A stretch of 64,000 nt of DNA, taken from assembly GCA_021647465.1 (NCBI GenBank), contig JAKIUQ010000006.1, forward strand, positions 133,064 to 197,063, read 5' to 3'. The translations under genes were made by a program, and so were the position numbers. The notes beneath the pieces were generated by a model. The model was not told where the DNA came from and searched no databases. It was given only the letters and a program-made list of their open reading frames with translations. The DNA is from Emcibacter sp. (lineage in GTDB: Bacteria > Pseudomonadota > Alphaproteobacteria > Sphingomonadales > Emcibacteraceae). Positions 17,609 through 26,698 of this stretch are shown in pieces. The number at the start of each line of letters is the position of its first letter. Position 1 is the first letter of the stretch.

Positions 17609-18184
17609 ATGGCAAAATTATATTTTTATTATTCATCAATGAATGCCGGAAAATCAACAACCCTGCTGCAGTCCAGTTTTAATTATCAGGAGCGCGGCAT
17701 GGGAACCATGCTGTTTACGGCGGCTCTTGATGATCGCTATGGCAAGGGCGTGATTGCCTCCCGCATTGGATTGGAGGCAAAGGCCCATGTATTTGATGCT
17801 GCAACAGATATATATGATGAAGTTGCCAATGAGCTGAAAATTCGCAAAATAAATTGCGTGTTGATTGATGAGGCCCAGTTTCTCAATCGCGCTCAGGTTT
17901 TCCAATTGGCGGCCATTTGTGATCACATTGGCATTCCGGTGCTGACCTATGGTATCCGCACCGATTTTCAGGCTAATCTGTTTGAAGGCAGCATGCATCT
18001 TTTGGCTTTGGCCGATGAATTGAAAGAGCTGAAGACCATTTGCAAATGTGGCCGCAAGGCCTCAATGAATTTGCGTATGGATGAGACGGGAAAAGTCATT
18101 AAAGAGGGGGCGCAAACAGAAATTGGCGGCAATGACCGCTATGAAGTGCTGTGCCGAAAACATTTTATGGAATTGGTTTTTTAA
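17609..18184 (+). CDS. tdk: Thymidine kinase
   Basis: A 191-residue type II thymidine kinase that phosphorylates thymidine with ATP in salvage. P-loop MNAGKST is at 11-17, catalytic-type DEAQF at 87-91, the thymidine-binding lasso lies around YGIRTDFQANLF (114-125), and structural zinc ligands are Cys145, Cys147, Cys182 and His185. Full length. The S1/P1 nuclease follows 18 bp downstream on the same strand, so nucleic acid breakdown and nucleoside salvage may be co-expressed. Confidence 0.96.
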   Translation: MAKLYFYYSSMNAGKSTTLLQSSFNYQERGMGTMLFTAALDDRYGKGVIASRIGLEAKAHVFDAATDIYDEVANELKIRKINCVLIDEAQFLNRAQVFQLAAICDHIGIPVLTYGIRTDFQANLFEGSMHLLALADELKELKTICKCGRKASMNLRMDETGKVIKEGAQTEIGGNDRYEVLCRKHFMELVF

Positions 18185-18202
18185 AATACAGGAAGAAAAA
18201 AT

Positions 18203-18979
18203 ATGCGAAAATTTCTAAGTCTGCTCATGATTTTCAGCTTGATCGGGGTGCAAACAGCCGGGGCATATGGCAATAAGGGGCACCGTGTCGTGGCGGAAAT
18301 CGCAGATCGGCATCTGACAGCGCAGGCGCGCAAAAGAATTCAGGAAATACTGGGGGACCAGTCTCTTGCCGAAGTCGCTTTCTGGGCCGATGAGATGAAA
18401 TCAAATCCCGATAAATATTGGCGCGCGGCAAATGTCTTTCATTATATTAATGTCCCGCCCGGGGGAACTTTTGAAGGGTCTGTCCGAAATCCGAAAGGCG
18501 ATATGTTAAGCGCCTATGAAGATTTTGAAGCAACCCTTAAGTCCAAAACATCCACCCGCGCTGAAAAAGAACATGCCCTTAAATTTTTGGTTCATATTGT
18601 CGGCGACATGCATCAGCCTATGCATTTTGGCCATCGCAAGGATCAGGGCGGCAATCGAACCAAAGTGATGTGGTTTGACGAGATCACCAACCTTCATGCC
18701 GTCTGGGACAGTAATCTGGTGGAGCAGGAAAATCTGTCCTTCACGGAAATGGCCAATTTTCTCGATAAAGCCAGCCCGGAAGAAATCATCGAATATCAAA
18801 AAGCCAAGCCCATTGACTGGGTTCATGAAGGGCTTGTCCTTCGCGATATGGCTTATGATATTGGAGACAGGAGCTTTTCCTGGGATTATATCTATAAAAA
18901 CCGTCCGGTAATTCGCGAGCAGCTACGCAAAGGCGGCGTCAGGCTGGCCGGTGTTTTGAACGAAATATTCGCTGAATAA
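18203..18979 (+). CDS. Secreted S1/P1-type zinc-dependent nuclease
   Basis: A 258-residue exported nuclease with signal peptide cut after GVQTAGA. S1/P1 nucleases digest single-stranded DNA and RNA and use three zinc ions, one held by the N-terminal residue of the mature enzyme. That residue is normally Trp; here it is Tyr22 (YGNKGH, His27). The other ligand motifs are present: WADE (Asp63), FHY (His80), HIVGDMHQPMHFGH (His131, Asp135, His141) and LHAVWDS (His165, Asp169). Located after tdk, it could feed extracellular nucleic acids into salvage, a link that is inference. Confidence 0.9.
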   Translation: MRKFLSLLMIFSLIGVQTAGAYGNKGHRVVAEIADRHLTAQARKRIQEILGDQSLAEVAFWADEMKSNPDKYWRAANVFHYINVPPGGTFEGSVRNPKGDMLSAYEDFEATLKSKTSTRAEKEHALKFLVHIVGDMHQPMHFGHRKDQGGNRTKVMWFDEITNLHAVWDSNLVEQENLSFTEMANFLDKASPEEIIEYQKAKPIDWVHEGLVLRDMAYDIGDRSFSWDYIYKNRPVIREQLRKGGVRLAGVLNEIFAE

Positions 18980-19013
18980 AATACTGGCGGGGCAAATCTA
19001 ATAATGGCGAGAT

Positions 19014-20000
19014 TTAGGCTCCGCCCCAAAGTCTTTCATCCAGGCGGGACATTTGGCCATTATTGATGATCAGGCCATATGCCCTGTCCTTGCTCAGCAG
19101 GGCCGGGGCATCAAGATCCACATAGGCGGCCTGAGTTGCCAGAACCATGGCAGGGGCCATGGACAGGGATGTGCCAACCATGCAGCCAACCATGACACCA
19201 AGCTTTGCCTTGCGGGCTTTGGCGGCCAGTTTTATGGCTTCGGTCAAGCCGCCGGTCTTGTCCAGTTTGATATTGACGATGTCATAAAGGCTGCGCAACC
19301 TTTTCACATCCTCCGACGTATGACAGGACTCGTCCGCGCCAAGGGGGATCGGGGATTGATAACCGCGCAATTCTTCATCATTCTGGGCAGGAAGAGGCTG
19401 TTCGATCATAACGACATTAAGTTTTGCAAGGGCAGGGGCGATATCTTTGAGCAGGGTAAAACACCAGCTTTCATTGGCATCAATCAATAATCTGGATTGG
19501 GGCGCATTGGCGTGAATTTCTTCGATTCTTTTCACAATATCCTGATCATTTAATTTAATCTTCAGCATGGGAAATTTATTGAGTTTTTTGGCGGCTTTGC
19601 CCATTTCTTCTGCCGTGCCGATACTTATGGTCTGCACCGTCTGGATGTTATCCGGATACAGAAAACCCAGAATTTCACTCACGCTTGTATTTTTTTCTTT
19701 AGCCTCAAGGTCCCACAAGGCGCAATCAAGGGCATTTCGCGCCGCGCCGGGCGGTAATAGATCATAGAGATCGTCTCGCCTGAACCTGCCGTGCAATTCA
19801 GGGCCGGCTGTTTTTAATTGTTCATATACACTGTCAATATTTTCACCATATCGCGGCGAAGGAACAGATTCTCCGCGCCCGGAATGTTTTTGGCTATCAA
19901 ACCTGAGGTCAACGGTGATGATATCTGTTGCAACTCTTGAGCCACGGGCAATGATAAACGGCTCTTTAAGCGTCCATGTTTCCTTGGTGATATTTAACAT
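19014..20000 (-). CDS. dgcA: Enolase-superfamily racemase/epimerase, DgcA-type (N-acetyl-D-glutamate racemase / dipeptide epimerase)
   Basis: A 328-residue member of the mandelate racemase / muconate lactonizing group. The KxK catalytic motif is Lys147 and Lys149 (MLKIKL), metal ligands are Asp174, Glu200 and Asp223, and the opposite-face base is Lys248 (NIKLDKTGG). By sequence alone it could be an L-Ala-D/L-Glu dipeptide epimerase. The neighbour 10 bp upstream is a DUF1611 protein, and this pairing is the DgcN-DgcA route in which D-glutamate is N-acetylated and then racemised to N-acetyl-L-glutamate. The pairing therefore favours DgcA. Start ATG is preceded by AAGGG. Confidence 0.82.
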   Translation of the reverse strand: MLNITKETWTLKEPFIIARGSRVATDIITVDLRFDSQKHSGRGESVPSPRYGENIDSVYEQLKTAGPELHGRFRRDDLYDLLPPGAARNALDCALWDLEAKEKNTSVSEILGFLYPDNIQTVQTISIGTAEEMGKAAKKLNKFPMLKIKLNDQDIVKRIEEIHANAPQSRLLIDANESWCFTLLKDIAPALAKLNVVMIEQPLPAQNDEELRGYQSPIPLGADESCHTSEDVKRLRSLYDIVNIKLDKTGGLTEAIKLAAKARKAKLGVMVGCMVGTSLSMAPAMVLATQAAYVDLDAPALLSKDRAYGLIINNGQMSRLDERLWGGA

Positions 20001-20010
20001 TTCAAGACCC

Positions 20011-21021
20011 TTATAAATTATCCATTAGAGAAGCCGCGCCGGTTATGATCGGGTCAAAGCAGGGGACGGAAAATTCTTGCGCGAGCCGGGTCATTTCTGC
20101 CATGCCTTTTTCCTTGCCGATGGTGCGGCAATTCAGAGCAATTCCGGCCAGTTTAACCTTTGGGTTGGTCAGGCTGGCCACCTGAAGGTTGGCCTCGATA
20201 GCTTGCCGCAAGCTGGGGACTTTAAAGTCTGGCAGTCCCTTGATGGTTTCCCTGCCGGCCTCATGACACATGACAATCAGATCAGGCTGGGCGCCGTGAA
20301 GCAATCCGGTACTGACCCCGGCAAAAGAGGGATTATGCAGCGATCCCTGACCTTCGATAATGTCCCAATGGCTTTTCGTATTGTCAGGAGATATCATCTC
20401 TACCGCGCCAGAAATAAAATCTGCGACAACGGCGTCAATACATATGCCCGAGCCAGCGACCATGAGACCGGTTTGCCCCGTTGCCCTGAAATCAACATCA
20501 TAGCCTTTTTTGATCATTTCTTTTTCAATGGCAAGAGAGGCATACATCTTGCCAACAGAGCAATCAGTCCCCACGGTCAATAATCTTTTTCCTGAACGCT
20601 TCTGACCGGTTCCGACGCGAAGCTGGCCATCATAATGGCGCACATCATATAATTTTCGGCCAAATTTTTCTGCTGCGGCCTGTATTTCGGGGATATCGGA
20701 TAATTTATGATGCAGGCCGCTGACCACATCCAGCCCATTTTCCAGAGCTTCGAGAATATAGGGCAGCCAGCTTTCTGATATTATCCCGCCGCTGTTGGCC
20801 AAACCAAGAATAAAAGTTTGCGCGCCAGAGGCGACGGCGGCCTCTATGGATAATCGCTTTAATCCTAGCGTTAACGTGCATGACGGCCCGGCGACTTCCC
20901 CGATACAAACTTCCGGACGCCACTGGGCAAGACCGCGAGACATTTTAATCGCCAGCGGTGAGTTCTCACACCCAAGAAATAATAAATAGGGGGCTTTAAA
21001 ATCCATCGCCGTCATGCTCAT
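20011..21021 (-). CDS. dgcN: DUF1611-family N-acetyltransferase, DgcN-type
   Basis: A 336-residue DUF1611 protein. It has the P-loop-like segment LTVGTDCSVGKMYASLAIEK and the family motif IIEGQGSLHNPSFAGVS. Members next to an enolase-superfamily racemase have been characterised as the D-glutamate N-acetyltransferase DgcN. Co-transcription with the racemase gene is clear from the 10-bp spacing. In this organism the pair would allow use of D-glutamate, for example from peptidoglycan; an AmpG-like permease is encoded at 40.4 kb. The family call is firm, the substrate follows from the neighbour. Confidence 0.82.
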   Translation of the reverse strand: MSMTAMDFKAPYLLFLGCENSPLAIKMSRGLAQWRPEVCIGEVAGPSCTLTLGLKRLSIEAAVASGAQTFILGLANSGGIISESWLPYILEALENGLDVVSGLHHKLSDIPEIQAAAEKFGRKLYDVRHYDGQLRVGTGQKRSGKRLLTVGTDCSVGKMYASLAIEKEMIKKGYDVDFRATGQTGLMVAGSGICIDAVVADFISGAVEMISPDNTKSHWDIIEGQGSLHNPSFAGVSTGLLHGAQPDLIVMCHEAGRETIKGLPDFKVPSLRQAIEANLQVASLTNPKVKLAGIALNCRTIGKEKGMAEMTRLAQEFSVPCFDPIITGAASLMDNL

Positions 21022-21083
21022 GCCAAATTTTCTTTCTATAAAATTTTAATCCATATTCTCATATGGAAAGCTTTTATAAAAAT

Positions 21084-21112
21084 ATTGCAAGCGATTTATA
21101 CTGAAATGTCAA
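21084..21112 (-). promoter_or_regulatory. Candidate promoter for dgcN-dgcA
   Basis: On the minus strand TTGACA is followed after 17 bases by TGCAAT, about 60 bases upstream of the dgcN start. The -35 is a perfect consensus and the -10 matches four of six positions. Sequence match only. Confidence 0.45.
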
Positions 21113-21124
21113 TTTTGCTCTTTT

Positions 21125-22651
21125 CTATCTTTCTCTGAAAGATGTATTCAGGGCGTTATTGATGGGTTTGACCAGATATTGCAGAAGGGTTTTTTTGCCG
21201 GTTTGAATATCTGCCACAACTGTCATGCCAGATGTAATTCTGTTGGATTTGGGATCGGTTCCAATGAAATTTTGGGGCAGGCTGATGATGCCTTTAAAAT
21301 AAGTTTCGCCCTTTTCATCCATGAATGACGAGGCTGATATGCGGGAAAGCGTGCTTGAAATGCTGCCATAGCGGGCAAAATTATAGGTATCAATTTTCAC
21401 AAGCACCTCGGTCCCCACATTCACATGACCAATATCCCGGGGCGAGATTTTTACTTCGGCGATGAGGGTATCAGACATGGGAACAATCTTGGCCAGAACA
21501 TCACCGGGGGGTATAATGCTTCCCGCCGTGCGATATTTCAGGCCTTTGATAATGCCAGATGCCGGGGCGCGGACGGACAGTCTTTTCACGCGGTCATTCA
21601 ATTGGGTCAGCTGGGCAGAAACCTGCGCCCGTTCGCTGCTTAGATTATCCATCTGCATCAGACTTTCATTGCGGAATTTTTCATTTAATGCCACAAGGTT
21701 ACCTTTGACCTGTGCGATGCTTGCGCGGACACTGACTTTGGTTAATTGGGTATTGTTAAGGTCGCCTTCCGCCTTATTGTGGGCGCGTTGTACCTCAAGA
21801 AGCTTTATTTTTGAGCCAAGACCTTTATCGGTTAATTCCTGACGCATAGCCATTTCTTCGGCAATGATGGCCAGCGTTCGGCTTTCTGTTGCCTCGCGCC
21901 GATCGAGGAGGACAAGCTCGTTCTCTTTTTCCTTTATTTGTGACAATATTACATTTTGTTGTGCCATTCGTGATTGATTTTGCGCCCTAAGGACATCACG
22001 TTGATCCTGTACTAACAGGGGGTAATCTTTTTCATAGAGGGAGAAATCCTGTCCAAACCCGTTTTTATCAATATTTGTATCATTTGCGGCAAAGGACTTT
22101 AGCCGTGCGATTTGTAAGGTCAGGGCGATATGCCGGGCTTTGAGCCGATTAAGGTCGGACAGGGCCGCCGATGGCGCCATGGTTAAAATTACCTGACCCT
22201 TTTCTACTTTCTGGCCTTCACTTATAAGGACTTCTGAAACGATGCCGCCTTCCAAATGCTGTACAGGTTTCAGGCTTGAGGAGGGACGAATTTCGCCGAC
22301 GGCGATGCTGGTCTCATTTAATGTGGTAACAGAGGCCCAGATAATCATGCCGAAAATGAAAAGCGATATAACGCCAACTGTGGAAACAACAGCTCTGGGC
22401 GGGCCGGATTCTTCAAGCAGGATGGCGCGGGATAAAAACCGGGTATAGTAGGATACGGGTTTTTGTTTTTTCTGACTGGCAAGTTCCGTCGCTTTTTCCA
22501 TGAATTTTTCAAGCTTATTGCCGCCCGCGGCCACAAGGGAAGGATTATCGCCAAGTGTTATTCTTGCGTTATTCCCCAGAGCCTTTTCTGGGGTATTTTC
22601 TTGCCTGTTCTCTTGCCTGTTCTCTTGGCTATCTTTATTTTTATTTGTCAT
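21125..22651 (-). CDS. HlyD-family type I secretion periplasmic adaptor
   Basis: A 508-residue membrane fusion protein that links the inner-membrane ABC exporter to a TolC-like outer-membrane channel. A cytosolic tail with an ENRQ-repeat (about 10-18) precedes a single membrane segment at about 93-112 (VVSTVGVISLFIFGMIIWA). A lipoyl/biotinyl-like motif (VQHLEGGIVSEVLISEGQ) and a long coiled coil (about 170-360) follow, and the C-terminal beta domain ends in the family motif GMTVVADIQTGKKTLLQYL. Third gene of the leftward secretion operon, 49 bp after the second ABC gene. No TolC homologue is in the window. Confidence 0.95.
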   Translation of the reverse strand: MTNKNKDSQENRQENRQENTPEKALGNNARITLGDNPSLVAAGGNKLEKFMEKATELASQKKQKPVSYYTRFLSRAILLEESGPPRAVVSTVGVISLFIFGMIIWASVTTLNETSIAVGEIRPSSSLKPVQHLEGGIVSEVLISEGQKVEKGQVILTMAPSAALSDLNRLKARHIALTLQIARLKSFAANDTNIDKNGFGQDFSLYEKDYPLLVQDQRDVLRAQNQSRMAQQNVILSQIKEKENELVLLDRREATESRTLAIIAEEMAMRQELTDKGLGSKIKLLEVQRAHNKAEGDLNNTQLTKVSVRASIAQVKGNLVALNEKFRNESLMQMDNLSSERAQVSAQLTQLNDRVKRLSVRAPASGIIKGLKYRTAGSIIPPGDVLAKIVPMSDTLIAEVKISPRDIGHVNVGTEVLVKIDTYNFARYGSISSTLSRISASSFMDEKGETYFKGIISLPQNFIGTDPKSNRITSGMTVVADIQTGKKTLLQYLVKPINNALNTSFRER

Positions 22652-22700
22652 TTTTATACTCTAAACTTCATCTATATTTTAACACTGAATACTTAAATAA

Positions 22701-24941
22701 TTAATGCTGGGGAAAAATTTCTTCTGGTGGGCCAAATTTTTGCACCATGCCATTTTCTAAAACCAGAACTTTGTCGGCCATTTTAATATGGCTCGGGCGA
22801 TGTGATACCATGAGGATAGTTGTGTCACCTTTTATGGCTTGAAGTGATTGCATAAATGCGGAATCACCATCAAAATCCAATGTCTTGGCCGGTTCATCAA
22901 GCAGTAAAATTGGGGCATTTTTCAGATAGGCCCGCGCCAAAGATATCCTCTGTAAGAAGCTCGACGGCATACTTTGGATGGATTGGTCCCCTATGCGGGT
23001 ATTGAAACCATATTCAAGGGCGGCAATATCATCCATGACATTTGCCTTCTCGCAGGCTGTGATCATATCTTCATCAGTTGCCATCGGCTGGGCAAGCCTG
23101 ATATTTTGCGCAATAGTTCCGTGGAAGAAATGTGATTGCTGCGGGACATAGGCGATTGACCTTCGTAACGTGATCGGGTTAATTTGCCTTATATCCATAC
23201 CATCCAGTATGATCTGACCGGCTTGAGGCCGACTCATGGCCAACAGGAGTTTCAGCGCCGTTGACTTGCCAGAAGCATTATGGCCCATAATGGCTAACAT
23301 TTCACCAGGGCTGACTTGAAAAGACACGCCGAGCAGGGCAGGTTCTGAATTTGGCCGGTACCTGAAGCTGACGCGGTCTACAATAATATTTCCGGTAAAT
23401 TCCCGATTTGACAAGTTCGATGGACTGGGGTCTTCTTCTGATTTTATCTTCATCAAAAGATTTATTTGTTTTACGCTACTGATAATCTGTTCAAGCCGGG
23501 ACAGGGTCAGGAATAAACTTTGCAGGGGGGACAGAACGCGCCATACCAGCGCCATACAGGCAATCAATGCGCCAATTGTCATATCGCCGTTCAATATTCT
23601 CAAAACGCCAAACCCAACTGTGGCAACCCCCGCCGCCATCATGATTGCCTGAGCCATGCTTTGCATCAGCAGTGATATCTGAGACGTGCGAAAATGAGTA
23701 TAGGCGGCGTTCGCGGATAAATCACGAAAGCGATCAAGCCAGGATTGTTCCGAGGCCGTCTGTTTTATGGTGCGAAGATTGGACATGCTTTCAACGAGAA
23801 AACCGTGTTTTTCCGCCTTATGGCGGCTGGACTGGGCAACCGCCCGCTTCATCGAAGGCAATAAAATAAAGGCGACAAGCCCGAAAACCCCCATCATAAC
23901 GATAGGAATATAGGCAATGGAGCCCCCTAATGCGGCGATGATCACAAGAAAAATTATCACAAAGGGTAATTCCAGAACAATATTAACCAATGTACCCGAG
24001 AATAATCCTTTAATCGTATCAAATTCCTTTAATCTGGATACTTGGGCCCCAATCGGTGATGATTCCGTCATTGATGGCGGTAAGGATAATAGTTTCTGAA
24101 AAGTTCTATTCGTTATAATATTTTCCACACGTGCGCCGAGATAGGCGACAAATTTTGAACGAACAATGCGTAGTAAAATTTCGCATAAGATGGCGAAAGC
24201 GATCCCTGCGGTAAGGTAGGCCAGCGTGTCAGCGGACTTTGAGGGGATAACCTTATCATAAATTGCCATGATAAACAGGGGAACGAGAAGCGCAAAAATA
24301 TTGAGCAGTAACGTCATAAAGAAAAGTTGTTTAATAGTGCTCTTAAAACGTAAAGCCAGACTTCCTACCCAGTTTTCAACGGGTTTTTCCACCTTTTTTT
24401 TATTGGTGTGGGTCGTATATTCTGAAGAAATGAAATAGGCCGTTCCGGTTACAGAAGTATCCTCAAGAATTTTTTCAGTACGGCCAACGCTGTCAAATAT
24501 GCGTATGCCCTCGGCTTCCCTTGAGAGAATTACCATGGGTTGATCGTCGTTTGCGGCAAAAATACAAGGAAAAAGCCGTTCATCAATTTGTGAAACACAA
24601 GCCGCTGAACGAACCGTTCTGTAATGTAGGTGGGCGAGTGTGTTTCTAAATTCTGTTATGTCAAGGCTGTCTGCGAAATGCGGGAGCGCTTCGAATAATC
24701 CACGTATATTTCCGCGCCAGCCAAGCGCAGTCAGTAACGGAATAAGGCATGCCGCAAATGGCGATTTCGCATTAAAAGAGCCAATTTTCCCCGTCTTTAA
24801 CGCGTCCGTTAATAGAGAGCCGTTCGAGGCGGAAAGCTTGACACCCTCCTGCACGCGGCTTTCAAGGTCGTCAATCAGCGCGCGCGCGGGACCTTTTTGC
24901 GCGGTATTATTACGCTCAGTATTTTGTCCGGAATTTTGCAT
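22701..24941 (-). CDS. Type I secretion ABC permease/ATPase with inactive C39-like domain
   Basis: A 746-residue exporter subunit. The N-terminal about 150 residues resemble a C39 peptidase-like domain but no catalytic Cys motif is visible, as in LapB/HlyB-type exporters. Six membrane segments follow (about 205-480), then the ATPase: Walker A GHNASGKST (553-561), Walker B LLLDEP (about 682-683) and switch His in VSHRPS. The signature that should read LSGGQ is MPSSF (about 658-662). It starts 2 bp after the stop of another ABC subunit, so the two probably form a heterodimer. The likely substrate is the divergent RTX adhesin. Confidence 0.93.
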   Translation of the reverse strand: MQNSGQNTERNNTAQKGPARALIDDLESRVQEGVKLSASNGSLLTDALKTGKIGSFNAKSPFAACLIPLLTALGWRGNIRGLFEALPHFADSLDITEFRNTLAHLHYRTVRSAACVSQIDERLFPCIFAANDDQPMVILSREAEGIRIFDSVGRTEKILEDTSVTGTAYFISSEYTTHTNKKKVEKPVENWVGSLALRFKSTIKQLFFMTLLLNIFALLVPLFIMAIYDKVIPSKSADTLAYLTAGIAFAILCEILLRIVRSKFVAYLGARVENIITNRTFQKLLSLPPSMTESSPIGAQVSRLKEFDTIKGLFSGTLVNIVLELPFVIIFLVIIAALGGSIAYIPIVMMGVFGLVAFILLPSMKRAVAQSSRHKAEKHGFLVESMSNLRTIKQTASEQSWLDRFRDLSANAAYTHFRTSQISLLMQSMAQAIMMAAGVATVGFGVLRILNGDMTIGALIACMALVWRVLSPLQSLFLTLSRLEQIISSVKQINLLMKIKSEEDPSPSNLSNREFTGNIIVDRVSFRYRPNSEPALLGVSFQVSPGEMLAIMGHNASGKSTALKLLLAMSRPQAGQIILDGMDIRQINPITLRRSIAYVPQQSHFFHGTIAQNIRLAQPMATDEDMITACEKANVMDDIAALEYGFNTRIGDQSIQSMPSSFLQRISLARAYLKNAPILLLDEPAKTLDFDGDSAFMQSLQAIKGDTTILMVSHRPSHIKMADKVLVLENGMVQKFGPPEEIFPQH

Positions 24942-24943
24942 GA

Positions 24944-26698
24944 TTATTTTTCCCCCCCGTCTTTTCTTGCGGGTTGGGAGGGGGACTTTATCTTACTTTG
25001 TTGAGATGGCTGCTCAATAAGCTGGCCGCCTTTCAAATCATATATTCGATCAGCCAGACGAAGTAATGAGGGCCGATAGCTTACCAAAACGATTGTCGCC
25101 GTCCCTTTTAATTGTTCGATCAGTTTTTGTAAGTCATCGTCAGATTGTGAATCCAGACCTGAATTGGCTTCGTCAAACAAAATAACGTCCGGTTTGCAGG
25201 CAAGTGACCGGGCTATGGTTATTCTTTGGGCAATTCCGGTTGGAATTTCACCCTGTGCGCCATCGCCGATTATGGTGTCATAACCGTCGGGCATACGGGC
25301 CAGAATTCTATTCAGTTCGAGCTTCTCTGCAATTTCCAATGCGGCATCAACATATTCGTCGCCGCGAAACATGGTCAGATTATCCAAAATTGTGCCGCTA
25401 AACATAACGGGACTTTGAGGCAGATAGGCCACGCGTGAACGCAAGCTGTCCGTAGAAAATGCGGTCGGCGGCAGGTCATTTAACAGTATTTCGCCGGATG
25501 TGGGTTTCAGCCCCCCCATAAGCGCCCATAAAAAAGTTGATTTCCCCGATCCATTACCGCCGCGAATGCCAATGGTATCACCATGATTTAACTTTAAGCT
25601 GATATCGCTTAAAATTTCTTTGCCATTTTCGTTATATTTGAAAGTGAAATTTTTCATCTCAATGGTTTTGACGGTTTTTACCTCCATGGTGTCTTTTGAG
25701 CGCTCAACGGGTGTATCATTGATGTGGCGTAATTTTTCTTTGGCAATCTGAATATGCTGAAATCTTGTCCATATACCAAGCGCTCTTAGCAAAGGTTGAA
25801 CTGTCCGGCCGGCGAGCAGAGTGCTGGCGGCAAGCGCCCCCATCGTAATTTCATTATTGATGACCAGAATGCTGCCGATACTCGCGACGGCAACCATTGT
25901 GATTTGTGAAAAAATGCTGCCAACGCCTTGAGACAGGCCATTTAGAAAAATTGTTTCGTGTGATACTTTGGAGCAATTTTCCATGAGCTTCTCATATCGA
26001 CGCCCCATAAGATTTTCCATGGCCATGCTCTTAATAGAATGTATGCCGGACAAGGCCTCGATAATAAAACTATATCTGCGATCTTCCCACAGTGTGTCAT
26101 TTTTCAGGGTATCTTTCAGGCGCACGCCAAGAATGAAAGCGACGATGCCCAATATAATCAGCAGAATGACCGGAATAACAAGAAGCGCGCCGCCAATATA
26201 TCCCAATAGGCCCAGAAATAAAAATACGAATGGCAGGTCAACCAAGGCCAGTCCAGCCTGACTGGAATAGAAATCCCTCACGGCATCAATTGAAGACATG
26301 CGATCCAGATGAACCCCCGGCGCGACCTTCTCTAATGCCTGTAAATCTGCGCGCAATAATTTTTCTACGGCATTACAGCTCATTTCATGTTCATATTTGG
26401 CCCCAACCCATCCAGACAGATAAGACCGCGCGGTTCGCAGAAAAACATCAATGATGAGCACAATCACCAAGCCGATGACCAGTAGAGACAAAGTCTGAAG
26501 AGCAACGTTAGGAATAATTCTGTCGTATACCTGTAATAAAACCATTGGTAATGCCAAGGATAAAACATTTATGAATAATGAGGAAATCAGGATGTCAGGC
26601 CTCATTATAGGCGTTAGAACAAGTGCGGAGTTTTGGGAGTCTTTTGATGAAGAATCCTGATCTGAACTTTGGCCCGAAAATACACTGGATGAAGTCAT
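24944..26698 (-). CDS. Second type I secretion ABC permease/ATPase, lacking the switch histidine
   Basis: A 584-residue ABC exporter subunit with six membrane segments (about 35-320) and one ATPase domain, without a peptidase-like extension. Walker A is GGNGSGKST (380-388) and Walker B ILFDEA (about 509-510). The LSGGQ signature is degenerate (IPTGI, about 486-490) and the switch histidine is Tyr in VSYRPS. It is first in the operon, followed directly by the 746-residue exporter and HlyD. One degenerate nucleotide site is usual in heterodimeric exporters, so I infer that it pairs with the 746-residue protein. Confidence 0.92.
   Translation of the reverse strand: MTSSSVFSGQSSDQDSSSKDSQNSALVLTPIMRPDILISSLFINVLSLALPMVLLQVYDRIIPNVALQTLSLLVIGLVIVLIIDVFLRTARSYLSGWVGAKYEHEMSCNAVEKLLRADLQALEKVAPGVHLDRMSSIDAVRDFYSSQAGLALVDLPFVFLFLGLLGYIGGALLVIPVILLIILGIVAFILGVRLKDTLKNDTLWEDRRYSFIIEALSGIHSIKSMAMENLMGRRYEKLMENCSKVSHETIFLNGLSQGVGSIFSQITMVAVASIGSILVINNEITMGALAASTLLAGRTVQPLLRALGIWTRFQHIQIAKEKLRHINDTPVERSKDTMEVKTVKTIEMKNFTFKYNENGKEILSDISLKLNHGDTIGIRGGNGSGKSTFLWALMGGLKPTSGEILLNDLPPTAFSTDSLRSRVAYLPQSPVMFSGTILDNLTMFRGDEYVDAALEIAEKLELNRILARMPDGYDTIIGDGAQGEIPTGIAQRITIARSLACKPDVILFDEANSGLDSQSDDDLQKLIEQLKGTATIVLVSYRPSLLRLADRIYDLKGGQLIEQPSQQSKIKSPSQPARKDGGEK

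Noticed and set aside
18985..19022. Bidirectional terminator between the S1/P1 nuclease and dgcA
   Set aside because: AAATCT and AGATTT can pair, but the flanking G and C runs do not align into a continuous stem and there is no T-run.
19053..19490. Open frame of 145 codons on the plus strand opposite dgcA
   Set aside because: It lies wholly antisense to a well-supported enolase-superfamily gene and its composition is that of a shadow frame.
20077..20583. Open frame of 168 codons opposite dgcN
   Set aside because: Antisense to a conserved DUF1611 gene, no domain pattern and no ribosome site.
22701..24941. Active C39 peptidase domain in the first ABC exporter
   Set aside because: The N-terminal domain has no Cys-containing catalytic motif, so it is a C39-like domain of the non-cleaving kind, fitting an RTX substrate without a double-Gly leader.
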